A DNA stretch of 64,000 nt from Variovorax sp. JS1663 (GTDB taxonomy: Bacteria; Pseudomonadota; Gammaproteobacteria; Burkholderiales; Burkholderiaceae_C). A program made the translations under genes and the position numbers. Below are positions 8,936 to 19,570 of the stretch, piece by piece; within the stretch, counting starts at the first letter, position 1, and each line of letters begins with the position of its first letter. The DNA is taken from positions 1-64,000 of the forward strand of contig NZ_LYMK01000014.1 of the NCBI RefSeq assembly GCF_002157355.1, read 5' to 3'. The notes beneath the pieces were generated by a model. That model saw only the letters and a list, made by a program, of their open reading frames with translations. It was not told the origin of the DNA and ran no database searches.

Positions 8936-10216
8936 TCAGCGCTGAGGCGGCATCCAGCTCGTCGACGCAGGCCGGCCTGCCAGCTGCAGCGTGGCCGTGG
9001 CCGCCGGTGTCTCGGCAAGCAGCCGGCCCTGGCGCCAGACCTTGAGCCGCGGCGCGCGCAGCCGGATCGCCTCGACCGGATCGCGCGCCTGCAGCAGCAC
9101 GAAGCTGGCGTCACAGCCGGCCTCCAGCCCGTAGCCCTGCAGCCCGAAGACCTTCGCCGCATTCACCGTCACCGCGTCGAAGCACTGGCGCATGCCTTGC
9201 TGGCTGGTCATCTGCGCCACGTGCAGCCCCATGTGCGCGACCTCCAGCATGTCGCCCGAGCCCATGCCGTACCACGGGTCCATCACGCAGTCGTGGCCGA
9301 AGGCGACGTTCACGTCTTGCGCCATCAGCTCCGGCACGCGCGTCATGCCGCGTCGCTTGGGATAGCTGTCGTGGCGCCCCTGCAGCGTGATGTTGATCAG
9401 CGGGTTGGCCACCACGCTCACGCCGGCCTCGGCAATGAGCGGCAGCAGCTTGCTGACGTAGTAGTTGTCCATCGAATGCATGGAGGTGCAGTGCGAGCCG
9501 GTCGCGCGCCCCTGCAGCCCGAGGCGCTGCGCCTCGAAGGCCAGCGTCTCGATGTGGCGCGAGAGCGGGTCGTCCGACTCGTCGCAGTGCATGTCCACCG
9601 GGAGGCCGCGCTCGGCGGCCAGCTCGCACAGCAGCTTGACGCTGGCGGCGCCGTCGGCCATGGTGCGCTCGAAATGAGGGATGCCGCCGACCACGTCCAC
9701 ACCCTTGTCGAGGGCGCGCTTCAGGTTGTCGACGCCGCCCTTCGTGCGAAGCACGCCATCCTGCGGGAAGGCGACCAGCTGCAGCGTGAGGTAGGGCGCC
9801 ACGCGCTTCTTCACCTCGAGCAGCGCATCGACCGCCAGCAGGCTCGGATCGCTGGTGTCGACGTGGCTGCGGATGGCCAGCAGCCCCTTGGCCACCGCCC
9901 AGTCGCAGTAGGCCAGCGCGCGCTCGACCAATGCCTCGGCCGTCAGCAGCGGCTTGAGTTCACCCCACAGCGCGATGCCTTCGAGCAGCGTGCCGCTCTG
10001 GTTGACGCGCGGCAGGCCGTAGCTCAGTGTGGCGTCCATGTGGAAATGCGGATCGACGAAATGCGGTGCGACCAGCAGTCCGCCGGCGTCCACCTTGTCC
10101 TTCGCGGGCGCGTCGAGTCCGGCCGTGACTTCGGCGATGCGGCCATCCTGCACCGCGATCGACATCCCGCTGCGGCCATCGGGCAAGGCGGCGTCGTGAA
10201 TCAGTAGATCGAGCAT
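8936..10216 (-). CDS. codA: CodA-family cytosine deaminase with Cys at the discriminating position (candidate 5-methylcytosine deaminase)
   Basis: An amidohydrolase of 426 residues, nearly the length of E. coli CodA (427) and similar along its length. Metal and catalytic residues are all present: H57 and H59 in PHFHMD, H210 and E213 in HCDE, H242, and D309 in GHDC. E. coli CodA has Asp-Asp (313-314) where this protein has D309-C310. In work on CodA homologues, loss of the Asp314 equivalent was tied to acceptance of 5-methylcytosine and 5-fluorocytosine. It is the last gene of the pyrimidine operon, 4 bases after a permease gene. Deamination of cytosine gives uracil for Upp; deamination of 5-methylcytosine would give thymine. 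Family is certain, substrate is inferred. Confidence 0.92.
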   Translation of the reverse strand: MLDLLIHDAALPDGRSGMSIAVQDGRIAEVTAGLDAPAKDKVDAGGLLVAPHFVDPHFHMDATLSYGLPRVNQSGTLLEGIALWGELKPLLTAEALVERALAYCDWAVAKGLLAIRSHVDTSDPSLLAVDALLEVKKRVAPYLTLQLVAFPQDGVLRTKGGVDNLKRALDKGVDVVGGIPHFERTMADGAASVKLLCELAAERGLPVDMHCDESDDPLSRHIETLAFEAQRLGLQGRATGSHCTSMHSMDNYYVSKLLPLIAEAGVSVVANPLINITLQGRHDSYPKRRGMTRVPELMAQDVNVAFGHDCVMDPWYGMGSGDMLEVAHMGLHVAQMTSQQGMRQCFDAVTVNAAKVFGLQGYGLEAGCDASFVLLQARDPVEAIRLRAPRLKVWRQGRLLAETPAATATLQLAGRPASTSWMPPQR

Positions 10217-10220
10217 GGCT

Positions 10221-11141
10221 TCAGCGTTCTCCCTTGCGGTAGGGCTTCATGAGGGCCTGCGGATAGCCGGCCTTGCGCGCCACCAGCACCAGCGCCACGA
10301 TCGACAGCACGTAGGGCAGCATCAGGTAGAGCTGGTAGGGCAGCAGCGCGTCGCCCGATTGTTGCAGCCGCAGCTGCAGCGCGTCGAAGAAGGCGAACAG
10401 CAGGGCGCCCAGGAGGGCCTTGCCCGGCCGCCAGGAGGCGAACACCACCAGTGCGACGCAGATCCAGCCGCGGCCGTTGACCATGTTGAAGAAGAAGGCG
10501 TTGAAGGCAGAGAGCGTGAGGAAGGAGCCCGCCACGCCCATCAGCGCCGACCCGGCGACGATCGCGCCGGTGCGCACCGCCGCCACCGATGCGCCCTGGC
10601 CCTCGGCCGCCTGCGGGTTCTCGCCCACCATGCGCAGCGTCAGGCCCAGCGGCGTGCGGTAGAGCAGGTAGGCGAGCAGCGGCACCAGCAGCAGCGCCAG
10701 CAGCGTGAGCGGCGTCTGGGCACTGAGCACCGGGACGGGCAGCCAGTCCATCGGGGCGAAAGGCGTCACCGTCGGCGGCGTGTTGACCTTGGGGAAGCTC
10801 ACGCGGTAGCCGTAGTAGCTCAGCGCCGTCGCCAGCAGCGTGATGCCCAGGCCCGACACATGCTGCGACAGCGCCAGCCCCACGGTGAGCAGTGCATGCA
10901 GCAGCCCGAAGACCGCGCCCGTCAACGCCGCCACCGCCACGCCTGCCCACAGCGGCGCACCTGCGTACACCGCGAGCCAGCCGGCGAAGGCGCCCGCGAC
11001 CATGATGCCCTCGATGCCCAGGTTCAGCACGCCCGCACGCTCGCACAGCAGTACGCCCAGGGTGCCGAAGACCAGCGGCGTGGCGATGCGCAGCACCGCG
11101 ACCCAGAAGGCCTGGTTGGAGAGGATGTCGGCTATCTCCAT
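10221..11141 (-). CDS. BMP-type ABC transporter permease (second permease)
   Basis: An inner-membrane permease of 306 residues in the branched-chain/BPD_transp_2 superfamily used by BMP (nucleoside/nucleobase) importers. It begins MEIADILSNQAFWVAVLRIATPL and contains LLCERAGVLNLGIEGIM, the signature segment of this subfamily, and about eight to nine hydrophobic segments. The ATG at 11141 overlaps the end of the upstream permease by 10 bases, and codA begins 4 bases after its stop. The neighbours point to nucleobase or nucleoside uptake for URC-type breakdown. The exact ligand is unknown. Confidence 0.92.
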   Translation of the reverse strand: MEIADILSNQAFWVAVLRIATPLVFGTLGVLLCERAGVLNLGIEGIMVAGAFAGWLAVYAGAPLWAGVAVAALTGAVFGLLHALLTVGLALSQHVSGLGITLLATALSYYGYRVSFPKVNTPPTVTPFAPMDWLPVPVLSAQTPLTLLALLLVPLLAYLLYRTPLGLTLRMVGENPQAAEGQGASVAAVRTGAIVAGSALMGVAGSFLTLSAFNAFFFNMVNGRGWICVALVVFASWRPGKALLGALLFAFFDALQLRLQQSGDALLPYQLYLMLPYVLSIVALVLVARKAGYPQALMKPYRKGER

Positions 11142-12196
11142 CGCACTCTGTACTGGGTGAGAAGGGTGGCCACCAGCACGGCGATCAGCGAGGCGGCCAC
11201 GATCACGTCCGCGATGTAGGTGGGCACGCCGATGGCGCGGCTCATGGTGTCGGCCCCCACCTGCACGCCGGCCACGAACACCCCAGCGGCCAGCACGCCC
11301 AGCGGATGCAGCGCCGCGAGCATCGCGATCACGATGCCGCTGTAGCCGTAGCCCGGCGACATGTCCAGCGTGACGTAGCTGGTGCGGCCGGCGACCTCGA
11401 TGGCGCCGGCCAGCCCTGCGAGCGCACCCGAGATCAGCGCCACCAGCACCACCGTGCGCGTGACCGGTACGCCGGCGAAGGCTGCGGCGCGCGCATTGGC
11501 CCCCAGTGCGCGGATGTCGAAGCCGATCACGGTGTACTTGAAGAGCACCCAGGCCAGCACCGCCAGCACCGCGGCCCACAGCAGCCCCGTGTGGACGCGG
11601 GTCTGCGCCACCAGCCGTCCGAGTTCCAGCTCGGACTGCAGCGACACGCTCTGCGGCCAGCCCATCGCGGCCGGGTCCTTCATTGGCCCGTCGAGCAGGG
11701 CCGAGACGCCCAGCAGCACGATGAAGTTGATCAGCAGCGTGGTGACCACCTCGTCCACGCCCAGCCGGTTCTTCATCAGCGCCGGCCCGAGCAGCAGCAG
11801 GGCGCCGACGCAGGCCGCGGCCGCCATCATCAGCGGGAACAGCAGCCAGGGTGGCAGTGCGAAGCCGGCGCCGCCATGCAGCCCGCCCACCGCCACCGCG
11901 GCCAGCGCACCGCCGTAGAACTGTCCCTCGGCGCCGATGTTGAAGAGCCGGGCCTTGAAGGCGACGGTGGCGGCCAGTCCGGTGAGGATCAGTGGCGTGG
12001 CGCGCGTCAGCGTCTCGCTCCAGGCGAAGAGCGAGCCGAAGCCGCCCTGCAGCAGCAGGACGTAGGTGCGGCCCACCGGCGCGCCGGCCCACAGCACCAG
12101 CAGCGCGCTGACCAGCAGCGTGAAGCCGACCGCGCCCACGGGTGCCAGCAGCAGTGCCGCGCGCGAGGTCGCGTGGCGGCGCTCCAGCCGCATCAT
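11132..12196 (-). CDS. BMP-type ABC transporter permease (first permease)
   Basis: An inner-membrane permease of 354 residues, the larger partner of the permease pair in BMP-family importers. Visible features are a first membrane segment after MMRLERR, the KARLFNIGAEGQFYGGA signature that mirrors the one in the second permease, and an internal KNRLGVDEVVTTLLINF stretch. The start overlaps the ATPase stop as ATGATG (stop at 12195-12193); a second ATG at 12193 is equally possible. It is co-transcribed with the binding protein, ATPase and second permease. Confidence 0.92.
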   Translation of the reverse strand: MMRLERRHATSRAALLLAPVGAVGFTLLVSALLVLWAGAPVGRTYVLLLQGGFGSLFAWSETLTRATPLILTGLAATVAFKARLFNIGAEGQFYGGALAAVAVGGLHGGAGFALPPWLLFPLMMAAAACVGALLLLGPALMKNRLGVDEVVTTLLINFIVLLGVSALLDGPMKDPAAMGWPQSVSLQSELELGRLVAQTRVHTGLLWAAVLAVLAWVLFKYTVIGFDIRALGANARAAAFAGVPVTRTVVLVALISGALAGLAGAIEVAGRTSYVTLDMSPGYGYSGIVIAMLAALHPLGVLAAGVFVAGVQVGADTMSRAIGVPTYIADVIVAASLIAVLVATLLTQYRVRWR

Positions 12197-13752
12197 GTGG
12201 CGCTCCCCGCCATGGCCAGGCCGATGGCCTCGCGCGTCCAGGACGACGCCGGCCGCGGTTCGCCCAGCCGGCCGCCGTGCATGACTGCCACCCGGTCGCC
12301 GAGGGCCAGCACCTCGTCCAGGTCGTCGGAGATCAGCAGCACCGCGGCGCCCGCATCGCGCGCCGCGATCAACTGCTGCTGCACGTAGGCGACCGCACCG
12401 ATGTCCAGCCCCCAGGTCGGCTGGTGCGCGACGATCAGGCGCGCCGCCTTGTGCTTTGCGCCTTCCGGCGCCAGCAGTGCACGCCCCAGGATCAGCTTCT
12501 GCATGTTGCCGCCCGAGAGCGAGCGCGCCGGTGCCTCCAGCCCGGCGCCGCGCACGTCGAAGGCCTTCTCGATGCGCCGCGCGTGGGCGCGGGCGGCCGC
12601 GCGCCGCACCCACAGCCAGCGCGAGAAGGCCGAGTGGCGCAATCGTTCCGACACCGCGTTCTCCCACACCGCCAGGTCGCCCACCACGCCGACCGCGTGC
12701 CGGTCTTCCGGGATGCGCGCCACGCCGCGCTGCACCAGCCGCGCGGGCGCGGCGGAGAGGGGGCGTCCCATCAGTTGCGCCGTGCCCGCCGTCGCTCGGC
12801 GGGTGCCGCTCAGCAGCTCCGCCAACGCCACCTGGCCGTTGCCCGAGACGCCGGCCACCGCCATGATCTCGCCGGCGCGCAGGGTGAGCGAAACGTCGTG
12901 CAGCCGGTCATGCCCGCCGCCCCCGGTGCGCACGTGGTCGAGCACGCACACGGCATCGCCTACCTGCCGCGCCGGCGTGCGCGTGACGCCTTGCACCGCA
13001 TGGCCGACCATCCACAGTGCAAGCTGCGCTGCGGTGGTCTCTCGCGTGGGCGCCTCGGCCACCAGGCGGCCGCCGCGCAGCACGGCCACGCGGTGCGAGA
13101 CGCGCAGCACCTCGTCCAGCTTGTGGCTGATGAAGATGATCGAGAGGCCCTGGGCCACCATCTGCGCCAGGGTGCCGAACAGCGCCTCGCTCTCCTGCGG
13201 CGTCAGCACCGCGGTCGGCTCGTCCAGGATCAGGATGCGTGCGCCGCGGTAGAGCGCCTTGAGGATCTCCGCCCGCTGCCGCTCGCCCACCGAGAGGCTG
13301 CCCACGCGCGCGTCGGGCTGCACCGGCAGGCCGAAGCGCTGCGAGACCTCCAGCAGCTTTGCCCGCGCCGCCGAGCGCCGCGAGAAGGGCTGCCACAGCG
13401 GCTCGGTGCCCATCATCACGTTGTCCAGCACGCTCAGGTTGTCGGCCAGCGTGAAATGCTGGTGCACCATGCCGATGCCCGCCGCCAGCGCCGCCTTGGG
13501 CAGCCCGGGCGCCAGCGGCCGGCCGAACACCTCGATCTCGCCTTCGTCGGCCACGTAGTGGCCGAACAGGATCGACATCAGCGTGGACTTGCCCGCGCCG
13601 TTCTCGCCCAGCAGGGCAAGCACCTCGCCGGCGCCGAGTTCGAGCGAGATCGCATCGTTGGCAACCAGCGCGCCGAAGCGCTTGGTGATGCCGCGCAGCC
13701 GAAGGGCGGGGGTGAGGGCGCCGGGCGCTTGCTGGAGGCGCGCCTCATCCAC
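12193..13752 (-). CDS. BMP-type ABC transporter ATP-binding protein (two ABC domains)
   Basis: A fused double ATPase of 519 residues of the sugar/nucleoside class (RbsA/NupA-like). The first domain has Walker A GENGAGKST at about 49-57, the LSVGERQR signature and ILDEPTAVLTP. The second, degenerate domain has GVSGNGQ in place of Walker A, as is normal in this class, then ARIPEDRH, LSGGNMQK and a Walker B-like LIVAHQPTWGLD. The ORF begins MDEARLQQAP. It is separated from the binding-protein gene by 63 bases that contain a palindromic repeat, and its stop overlaps the first permease. Confidence 0.94.
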   Translation of the reverse strand: MDEARLQQAPGALTPALRLRGITKRFGALVANDAISLELGAGEVLALLGENGAGKSTLMSILFGHYVADEGEIEVFGRPLAPGLPKAALAAGIGMVHQHFTLADNLSVLDNVMMGTEPLWQPFSRRSAARAKLLEVSQRFGLPVQPDARVGSLSVGERQRAEILKALYRGARILILDEPTAVLTPQESEALFGTLAQMVAQGLSIIFISHKLDEVLRVSHRVAVLRGGRLVAEAPTRETTAAQLALWMVGHAVQGVTRTPARQVGDAVCVLDHVRTGGGGHDRLHDVSLTLRAGEIMAVAGVSGNGQVALAELLSGTRRATAGTAQLMGRPLSAAPARLVQRGVARIPEDRHAVGVVGDLAVWENAVSERLRHSAFSRWLWVRRAAARAHARRIEKAFDVRGAGLEAPARSLSGGNMQKLILGRALLAPEGAKHKAARLIVAHQPTWGLDIGAVAYVQQQLIAARDAGAAVLLISDDLDEVLALGDRVAVMHGGRLGEPRPASSWTREAIGLAMAGSAT

Positions 13753-13760
13753 CGCCCGCT

Positions 13761-13795
13761 GCCCTCACCCCAACCCTCTCCCGGAGGGAGAGGGA
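13761..13795. repeat. REP-like palindromic repeat inside the operon
   Basis: CCCTCACCCCAACCCTCTCC followed by a perfect 9-bp inverted repeat: CCCTCTCCC (13774-13782), loop GGA, GGGAGAGGG (13786-13794). This sequence type is a familiar dispersed intergenic element in proteobacteria. It sits between the binding-protein gene and the ATPase gene, where a stable mRNA hairpin could raise binding-protein mRNA relative to downstream genes. The repeat is seen; the effect is inferred. Confidence 0.75.
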
Positions 13796-13815
13796 GCAGA
13801 AGCGCCTCATCGTGC

Positions 13816-14820
13816 CTACTTGGCCGTCGACTTGGGTTGGCCGTCGTCCACCTTGACCGTGAACTTGCCCGAGAGGATCTCCGCCTCCCTGGCCTTGACT
13901 TTGGCCACGACCTCGGCCGGCACCTTCTTCTCGAAGCTGCCCAGCGGCGCGAGCTCGGAGCCTTTGTGCTTCATGTGCGAGTAGACGCCGTAGTCCTCGG
14001 CGGTGAACTTGCCTTCCTTCACCAGTTTGATCGCGCGGTCGGCCGAGGGCTCGAAGTTCCACAGGGCAGACGCCACCACCGTGTCCGGGTACTTGTCCTG
14101 CGTGTTGATCACATTGCCGATGGCGAGCTTGCCGCGTTCCTTGGCCGCGTCGCTCACGCCGAAGCGCTCCGCGTACATCACGTCCGCGCCCTTGTCGATC
14201 ATCGCGAAGGCGGCTTCCTTGGCCTTGGGCGGGTCGAACCAGCTGTTGATGAAGCTCACGCTGAACTCCACCTTGGGGTTGGTCTCCTTCGCGCCGGCCA
14301 TGAAGGCGTTCATCAGCCGGTTGACCTCGGGAATGGGAAAGCCGCCGACCATGCCGATCCTGTTGGTCTTGGTCATGCCGCCGGCCACCATGCCGGACAG
14401 GTAGGCCGGCTCCTGGATGTAGTTGTCGAAGACCGAGAAGTTGGGCGCCTGGGGCTTGAGCGAGGAGCCCATCAGGAAGGCCGTCTTCGGGAAGTCCTTG
14501 GCCACCTTGCGCGCGGCCGCCTCGACGCCGAAGACCTCGCCCAGGATCAGTTGGTTGCCGGCCTGTGCGTACTCGCGCATCACGCGCTCGTAGTCCGCGT
14601 TGGCGACGTTCTCGGTGGCCTTGTACTCGATCTCGCCACGCGCCTCTGCCGCCTTCAGCGCCTTGTGGATGCGGCCCACCCATTGCTGCTCGAAGGGCAC
14701 GGTGTAGACCGCCGCCACCTTGAGCTTGGCCTGCGCGAGCGCGAAGCCGGGCGCGCCGGCCGCAGCGAGCGCAGCGGCGACGGCGATGGAGCGGGCGATC
14801 AGGTGGCGGCGTAGGGGCAC
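13816..14820 (-). CDS. BMP family ABC transporter substrate-binding protein
   Basis: A periplasmic binding protein of 334 residues, PnrA/BmpA-like, a family known to bind nucleosides and related bases. The start is placed at a GTG (14820) because GAGGAG at 14832-14827 lies 6 bases upstream and the product then begins with a signal peptide (VPLRRHLIARSIAVAAALAA...FALAQA). The upstream in-frame ATG at 14874 would add 18 polar residues and overlap upp. The mature part has KVAAVYTVPFEQQWVGRIH, the family N-terminal pattern, then GEVFGVEAA and IGMVGGFPIPEVNR. It follows upp by 28 bases. The ligand is probably a pyrimidine base or nucleoside by context. Confidence 0.92.
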   Translation of the reverse strand: MPLRRHLIARSIAVAAALAAAGAPGFALAQAKLKVAAVYTVPFEQQWVGRIHKALKAAEARGEIEYKATENVANADYERVMREYAQAGNQLILGEVFGVEAAARKVAKDFPKTAFLMGSSLKPQAPNFSVFDNYIQEPAYLSGMVAGGMTKTNRIGMVGGFPIPEVNRLMNAFMAGAKETNPKVEFSVSFINSWFDPPKAKEAAFAMIDKGADVMYAERFGVSDAAKERGKLAIGNVINTQDKYPDTVVASALWNFEPSADRAIKLVKEGKFTAEDYGVYSHMKHKGSELAPLGSFEKKVPAEVVAKVKAREAEILSGKFTVKVDDGQPKSTAK

Positions 14821-14848
14821 GGACTTCTCCTCGTTGGTTGGACGTTGT

Positions 14849-15478
<630 letters not shown>

Positions 15479-15514
15479 GGAAGGTCTTCTTGGCGTTGCG
15501 AAAGAAAGCAGAGT

Positions 15515-16920
15515 CTAGAAGACCGTGCCGTCGCTCTCGATGCGCAAGGGTGGCGTTCCGCCACGCAAGCGTTGTGCCAGCGCGCGGCCGGCGGCCCAGG
15601 TGCCGCCCTCCAGCACGCGGGCGAGCGGCAGTTCCTCCTCGCTGCGGCCCAGCACCTGGCGCACCCGCGGCGCGAGCTCGTCGAGCAGGGCGATGGTCAG
15701 GGCCCGCCATTCGACGATGAACTCGTCGCCCACCGTCCAGAGGCGCTCCAGCAGCGCCGGGTCGCGGGGCACGATCACGCCGCTGTCGAGCAGCAGGCCG
15801 CCGTTGCGGTACTCGGGCAGGGCCGTGAGGGCATCGAGGTGCCGTACCTTGACGCCGGCCCATTCGAAGGGCTCGATCAGCGAATAGGTGAGCCACTGCG
15901 AGAGCTTGTGGAAGGGCATCCAGCCGTTGGTGAGGCCGGGCCCGCGCACCGCGCCGTGGCGCCAGCAGTCGCCCAGTGCCAGCGCGGCGTCGTCCGGCGC
16001 GATGCCGCCGATCGCGTCGCCGGAGCGCGTGCCGCTGCTGTCGATCACGTTGGCGGCCGGCCAGATGCGGGACAGCGATTCCAGCAACAGCGAGAGGATG
16101 TCGTGTGCGGTGGTCTCGGCCGTCGGCGGCGCGGCCGGGCCGAAGGGGCTGACCAGCGCGTCGAAGATGCCACCGGGCCGGCCGTCCTCGCCGAAGGTCC
16201 CGGGCTGCTCGCTCATCGCTTCGCCCAGGCGCCGCAGCAGGGTCGCGCGGCCGGTCAGACCCACGAGCTGATTCATGTCGTTCACCTGGAAGGCATCGCC
16301 CAGGCGGTCCGTCACCAGCCCGCGCAGCCCGACGGCATCGACCTGCAGCGGGCGCTCGGGGTTGGAGGAGAACAGGCCGCCGGTGAAGGCATGGAAGCTG
16401 GCCACGCCCAGGCCCTCGGAGCGGCCGAAGCGCTTGCCGGTGGCCGGCTCGGTGTAGTGCCAGCAGGGGCCGGCGCCCGCGTCGAGCAGCACGCTCACCA
16501 CCGCCAGGTCGATGTGGGCGCGGGCGCGCTGGGTCGGGTTCAGGTCGCCCAGCAGGCGATTGAGTTCCTGCAGCCGGTCCACGCCGCCCGCCTCGAAGTG
16601 GCGCCAGCGGCTGTGGTAGGGGATGGCGTGCTTCGGATAGCGCTCGCGCGTCACGTCGGCCACCGTGCGCGCCATCGCGTCGAAGGCGGCTTCGTCGCCG
16701 ATGGTGAACCACTGCGACTCGCCGCGCCGCGCGCGCGCCAGCAGCGCATCCGCGCGGATGCGGATGGCGCGCGTGGTGCGCAGGAAGGCGGCGGCGCCGG
16801 CGGGGCGGCTCGTGTCCGGGGCGAACTCCAGCGCCGGGTCGACATGGCCATCCGCGTCCGCATGGCGCACCGCGGCGTTGGCGGTGGGGCGATCGGGATC
16901 GAGTCCGTAGTTGTTCTTGG

Positions 16921-16924
<4 letters not shown>
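15515..16924 (-). CDS. DUF1688 / URC4-type uracil catabolism protein
   Basis: A protein of 469 residues belonging to DUF1688, the family of fungal URC4/Urg3. It is required for the second uracil degradation route in yeasts, though its exact reaction is not settled. Family-like segments include PYHSRWRHFEAGG, WHYTEPATGKRFGRSEGLGVASFHAF, GLTNGWMPFHKLSQWLTYSLIEPFEW and a late WRALTIALLDEL. The ATG overlaps the stop of the GTP cyclohydrolase-like gene by 4 bases (ATGA), so the two are translationally coupled. upp follows 36 bases downstream. No signal peptide; cytoplasmic. Confidence 0.9.
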
Positions 16925-18243
<1,319 letters not shown>

Positions 18244-18248
18244 TGCAG

Positions 18249-18277
18249 GCCCTCAAAAAACACAATGTAGCGAGGGC
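18249..18277 (-). promoter_or_regulatory. Candidate hairpin covering the urc1 ribosome binding site
   Basis: On the minus strand GCCCTC (18277-18272) can pair perfectly with GAGGGC (18254-18249) across a 17-base loop that contains six consecutive T. The right arm includes the GAGGG ribosome binding site of the URC1-type gene. The pairing is short (6 bp), so it may be chance. If real, it would lower translation of the first gene of the pyrimidine operon. Confidence 0.35.
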
Positions 18278-18279
18278 TT

Positions 18280-18299
18280 CCGTGGCTGGCAAGCCACGG
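18280..18299 (-). terminator. Hairpin after the bufferin operon (weak terminator candidate)
   Basis: A perfect 8-bp inverted repeat (CCGTGGCT 18280-18287 with AGCCACGG 18292-18299) with a 4-base loop lies 21 bases after the DoxX gene stop. No T run follows directly on the minus strand; the nearest T6 is about 20 bases further. It could be a processing or partial termination site between the bufferin operon and the pyrimidine operon, which run in the same direction. Confidence 0.35.
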
Positions 18300-18320
18300 G
18301 TGCAACGGCCGGCGCGGGCT

Positions 18321-18806
18321 TCAGCGAAGGCGCAGCAGGCGGTCCAGCGAGAGGCTGCCCGCGCCGCGGCCGGCCAGGTACAGCAGCAAGGCGGCCCACG
18401 ACAGGTGCGTGGGCCAGGCATCGGGGTAGACGAAGACCTGGATCACCAGCGTCATGCCCAGCAGGGCCAGCGCCGAGAAGCGCGTGGCCAGGCCCAGCAC
18501 CAGCAGCACCGGGAACAGGTGCTCGGCGTAGGCCGCCAGGTGGGCCGCGATCTCCGGCGGCACGAGCGGCAGCTTGTATTCGGTGCGGAACAGCTCGTAG
18601 GCGCCCGGCGTCAGCATGAGGAAGCCTTCGACCTTGGTGCGGCCCGAGAGAAAGAAGATCGCCGCGATGCTCAGGCGGGAGGCGAGCGCCAGCAGGTCGT
18701 GCGAGACCAGCCGCGAGAGCAGGTCGGCGGCGTGGGTCCACCTGGCGCGCAGGCCATGCGCAGGCGTGTCGGCGAGGGCGGACGAGGTGGCGGGATGGGC
18801 GCTCAT
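18321..18806 (-). CDS. bufD: DoxX family membrane protein of the bufferin operon
   Basis: A 161-residue inner-membrane protein of the DoxX family with four hydrophobic segments, including [42 protein letters not shown] and [13 protein letters not shown]. This is the usual fourth gene (BufD) of bufferin operons, suggested to help the redox or export side of precursor maturation; its role is not proven. The ATG overlaps the preceding DUF2063 stop as ATGA. It is the last gene of the operon. Confidence 0.88.
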   Translation of the reverse strand: MSAHPATSSALADTPAHGLRARWTHAADLLSRLVSHDLLALASRLSIAAIFFLSGRTKVEGFLMLTPGAYELFRTEYKLPLVPPEIAAHLAAYAEHLFPVLLVLGLATRFSALALLGMTLVIQVFVYPDAWPTHLSWAALLLYLAGRGAGSLSLDRLLRLR

Positions 18807-19570
18807 GATGATCCTTTGGCTGGATGGTCGGTGGTGGTGGTGAAGGCTCCGGCGCGCAGCAATGCAGCGAGCAGGGCCGCGAGGTCGGCATCGGCGTCGA
18901 TTGCCAATGCGCATTCGGCCGCTTCGCCCAGCGGCCGGCCGGCCGCACAGGCGTCGAGGAAGGTGCAGGCGGCGTGGTCGATGGCCTGCCAGGCCACGCT
19001 GTCGAAGGGACGCGTGAGCAGGGCGCCTTCACCCTGCCAAACCAACTCCGCGTTCTCCTGACCGTCGGTGCGGTTGCGTGCCCAGATGCTGTAGATCGGC
19101 TGCTGGTCGAACCAGGCCCAGCGCGCCGCCGGATGGGGGCGCAGCACCAGCGCCGCGATCTGCTCGGGGGCATGGCGTGCGAGCCACGCCGTGTCGAGCG
19201 CAGGTGCATCCTCGGCCGCATGGGCCTCGCGCCAGAGCGCATCGAGGCAAGCGACGCCGCCGAGATAGCCCAGCTCGGCAGCGGGTTCGAAGTCTTGCAG
19301 GAAGCCGGCAAAGTCCTCGCCATAGCCAAGCAGCCGGCCGTCGCGCGGCGGGTGGGCCGCGACGTGAATCGCCGCAGCGGCGCGGAACCACTCGCTGCCC
19401 ACCAGCCGGGCCACGGCCGGGAAGTTGGCTTCCAGCGCATCGATGCAGCCCTTCATCACGGTGTTGCGGTAGACCGCGAAGGCGGGCTGGGCCGCGAGGC
19501 GCTGCACTGCGGGGTTGTCTGCCGCGTCCGGTGCGAAGAGGGCGCGTGCAAATGCGTCCTGAAAGCTCAT
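18803..19570 (-). CDS. bufC: DUF2063 protein BufC, partner of the DUF692 oxidase
   Basis: A 255-residue protein with the N-terminal DUF2063 (putative DNA-binding, by old annotation) domain. The domain shows [38 protein letters not shown] and [17 protein letters not shown]. In DUF692-based RiPP systems this partner (like MbnC) recruits the precursor leader to the oxidase; the DNA-binding label is misleading. Start and stop overlap its neighbours by 4 bases each, so expression is coupled to BufB and the DoxX protein. Confidence 0.9.
   Translation of the reverse strand: MSFQDAFARALFAPDAADNPAVQRLAAQPAFAVYRNTVMKGCIDALEANFPAVARLVGSEWFRAAAAIHVAAHPPRDGRLLGYGEDFAGFLQDFEPAAELGYLGGVACLDALWREAHAAEDAPALDTAWLARHAPEQIAALVLRPHPAARWAWFDQQPIYSIWARNRTDGQENAELVWQGEGALLTRPFDSVAWQAIDHAACTFLDACAAGRPLGEAAECALAIDADADLAALLAALLRAGAFTTTTDHPAKGSS

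Noticed and set aside
8912..8938. Inverted repeat TGAGCG/CGCTCA between the monooxygenase-like gene and codA as a terminator
   Set aside because: The 6-bp stem has a 15-base loop and no T run on either strand; it includes both stop codons and may be chance.
12142..14814. 890-residue open frame on the plus strand opposite the ABC importer genes
   Set aside because: It runs antisense through three clear genes and has the Arg/His/Ala bias of GC-rich shadow frames.
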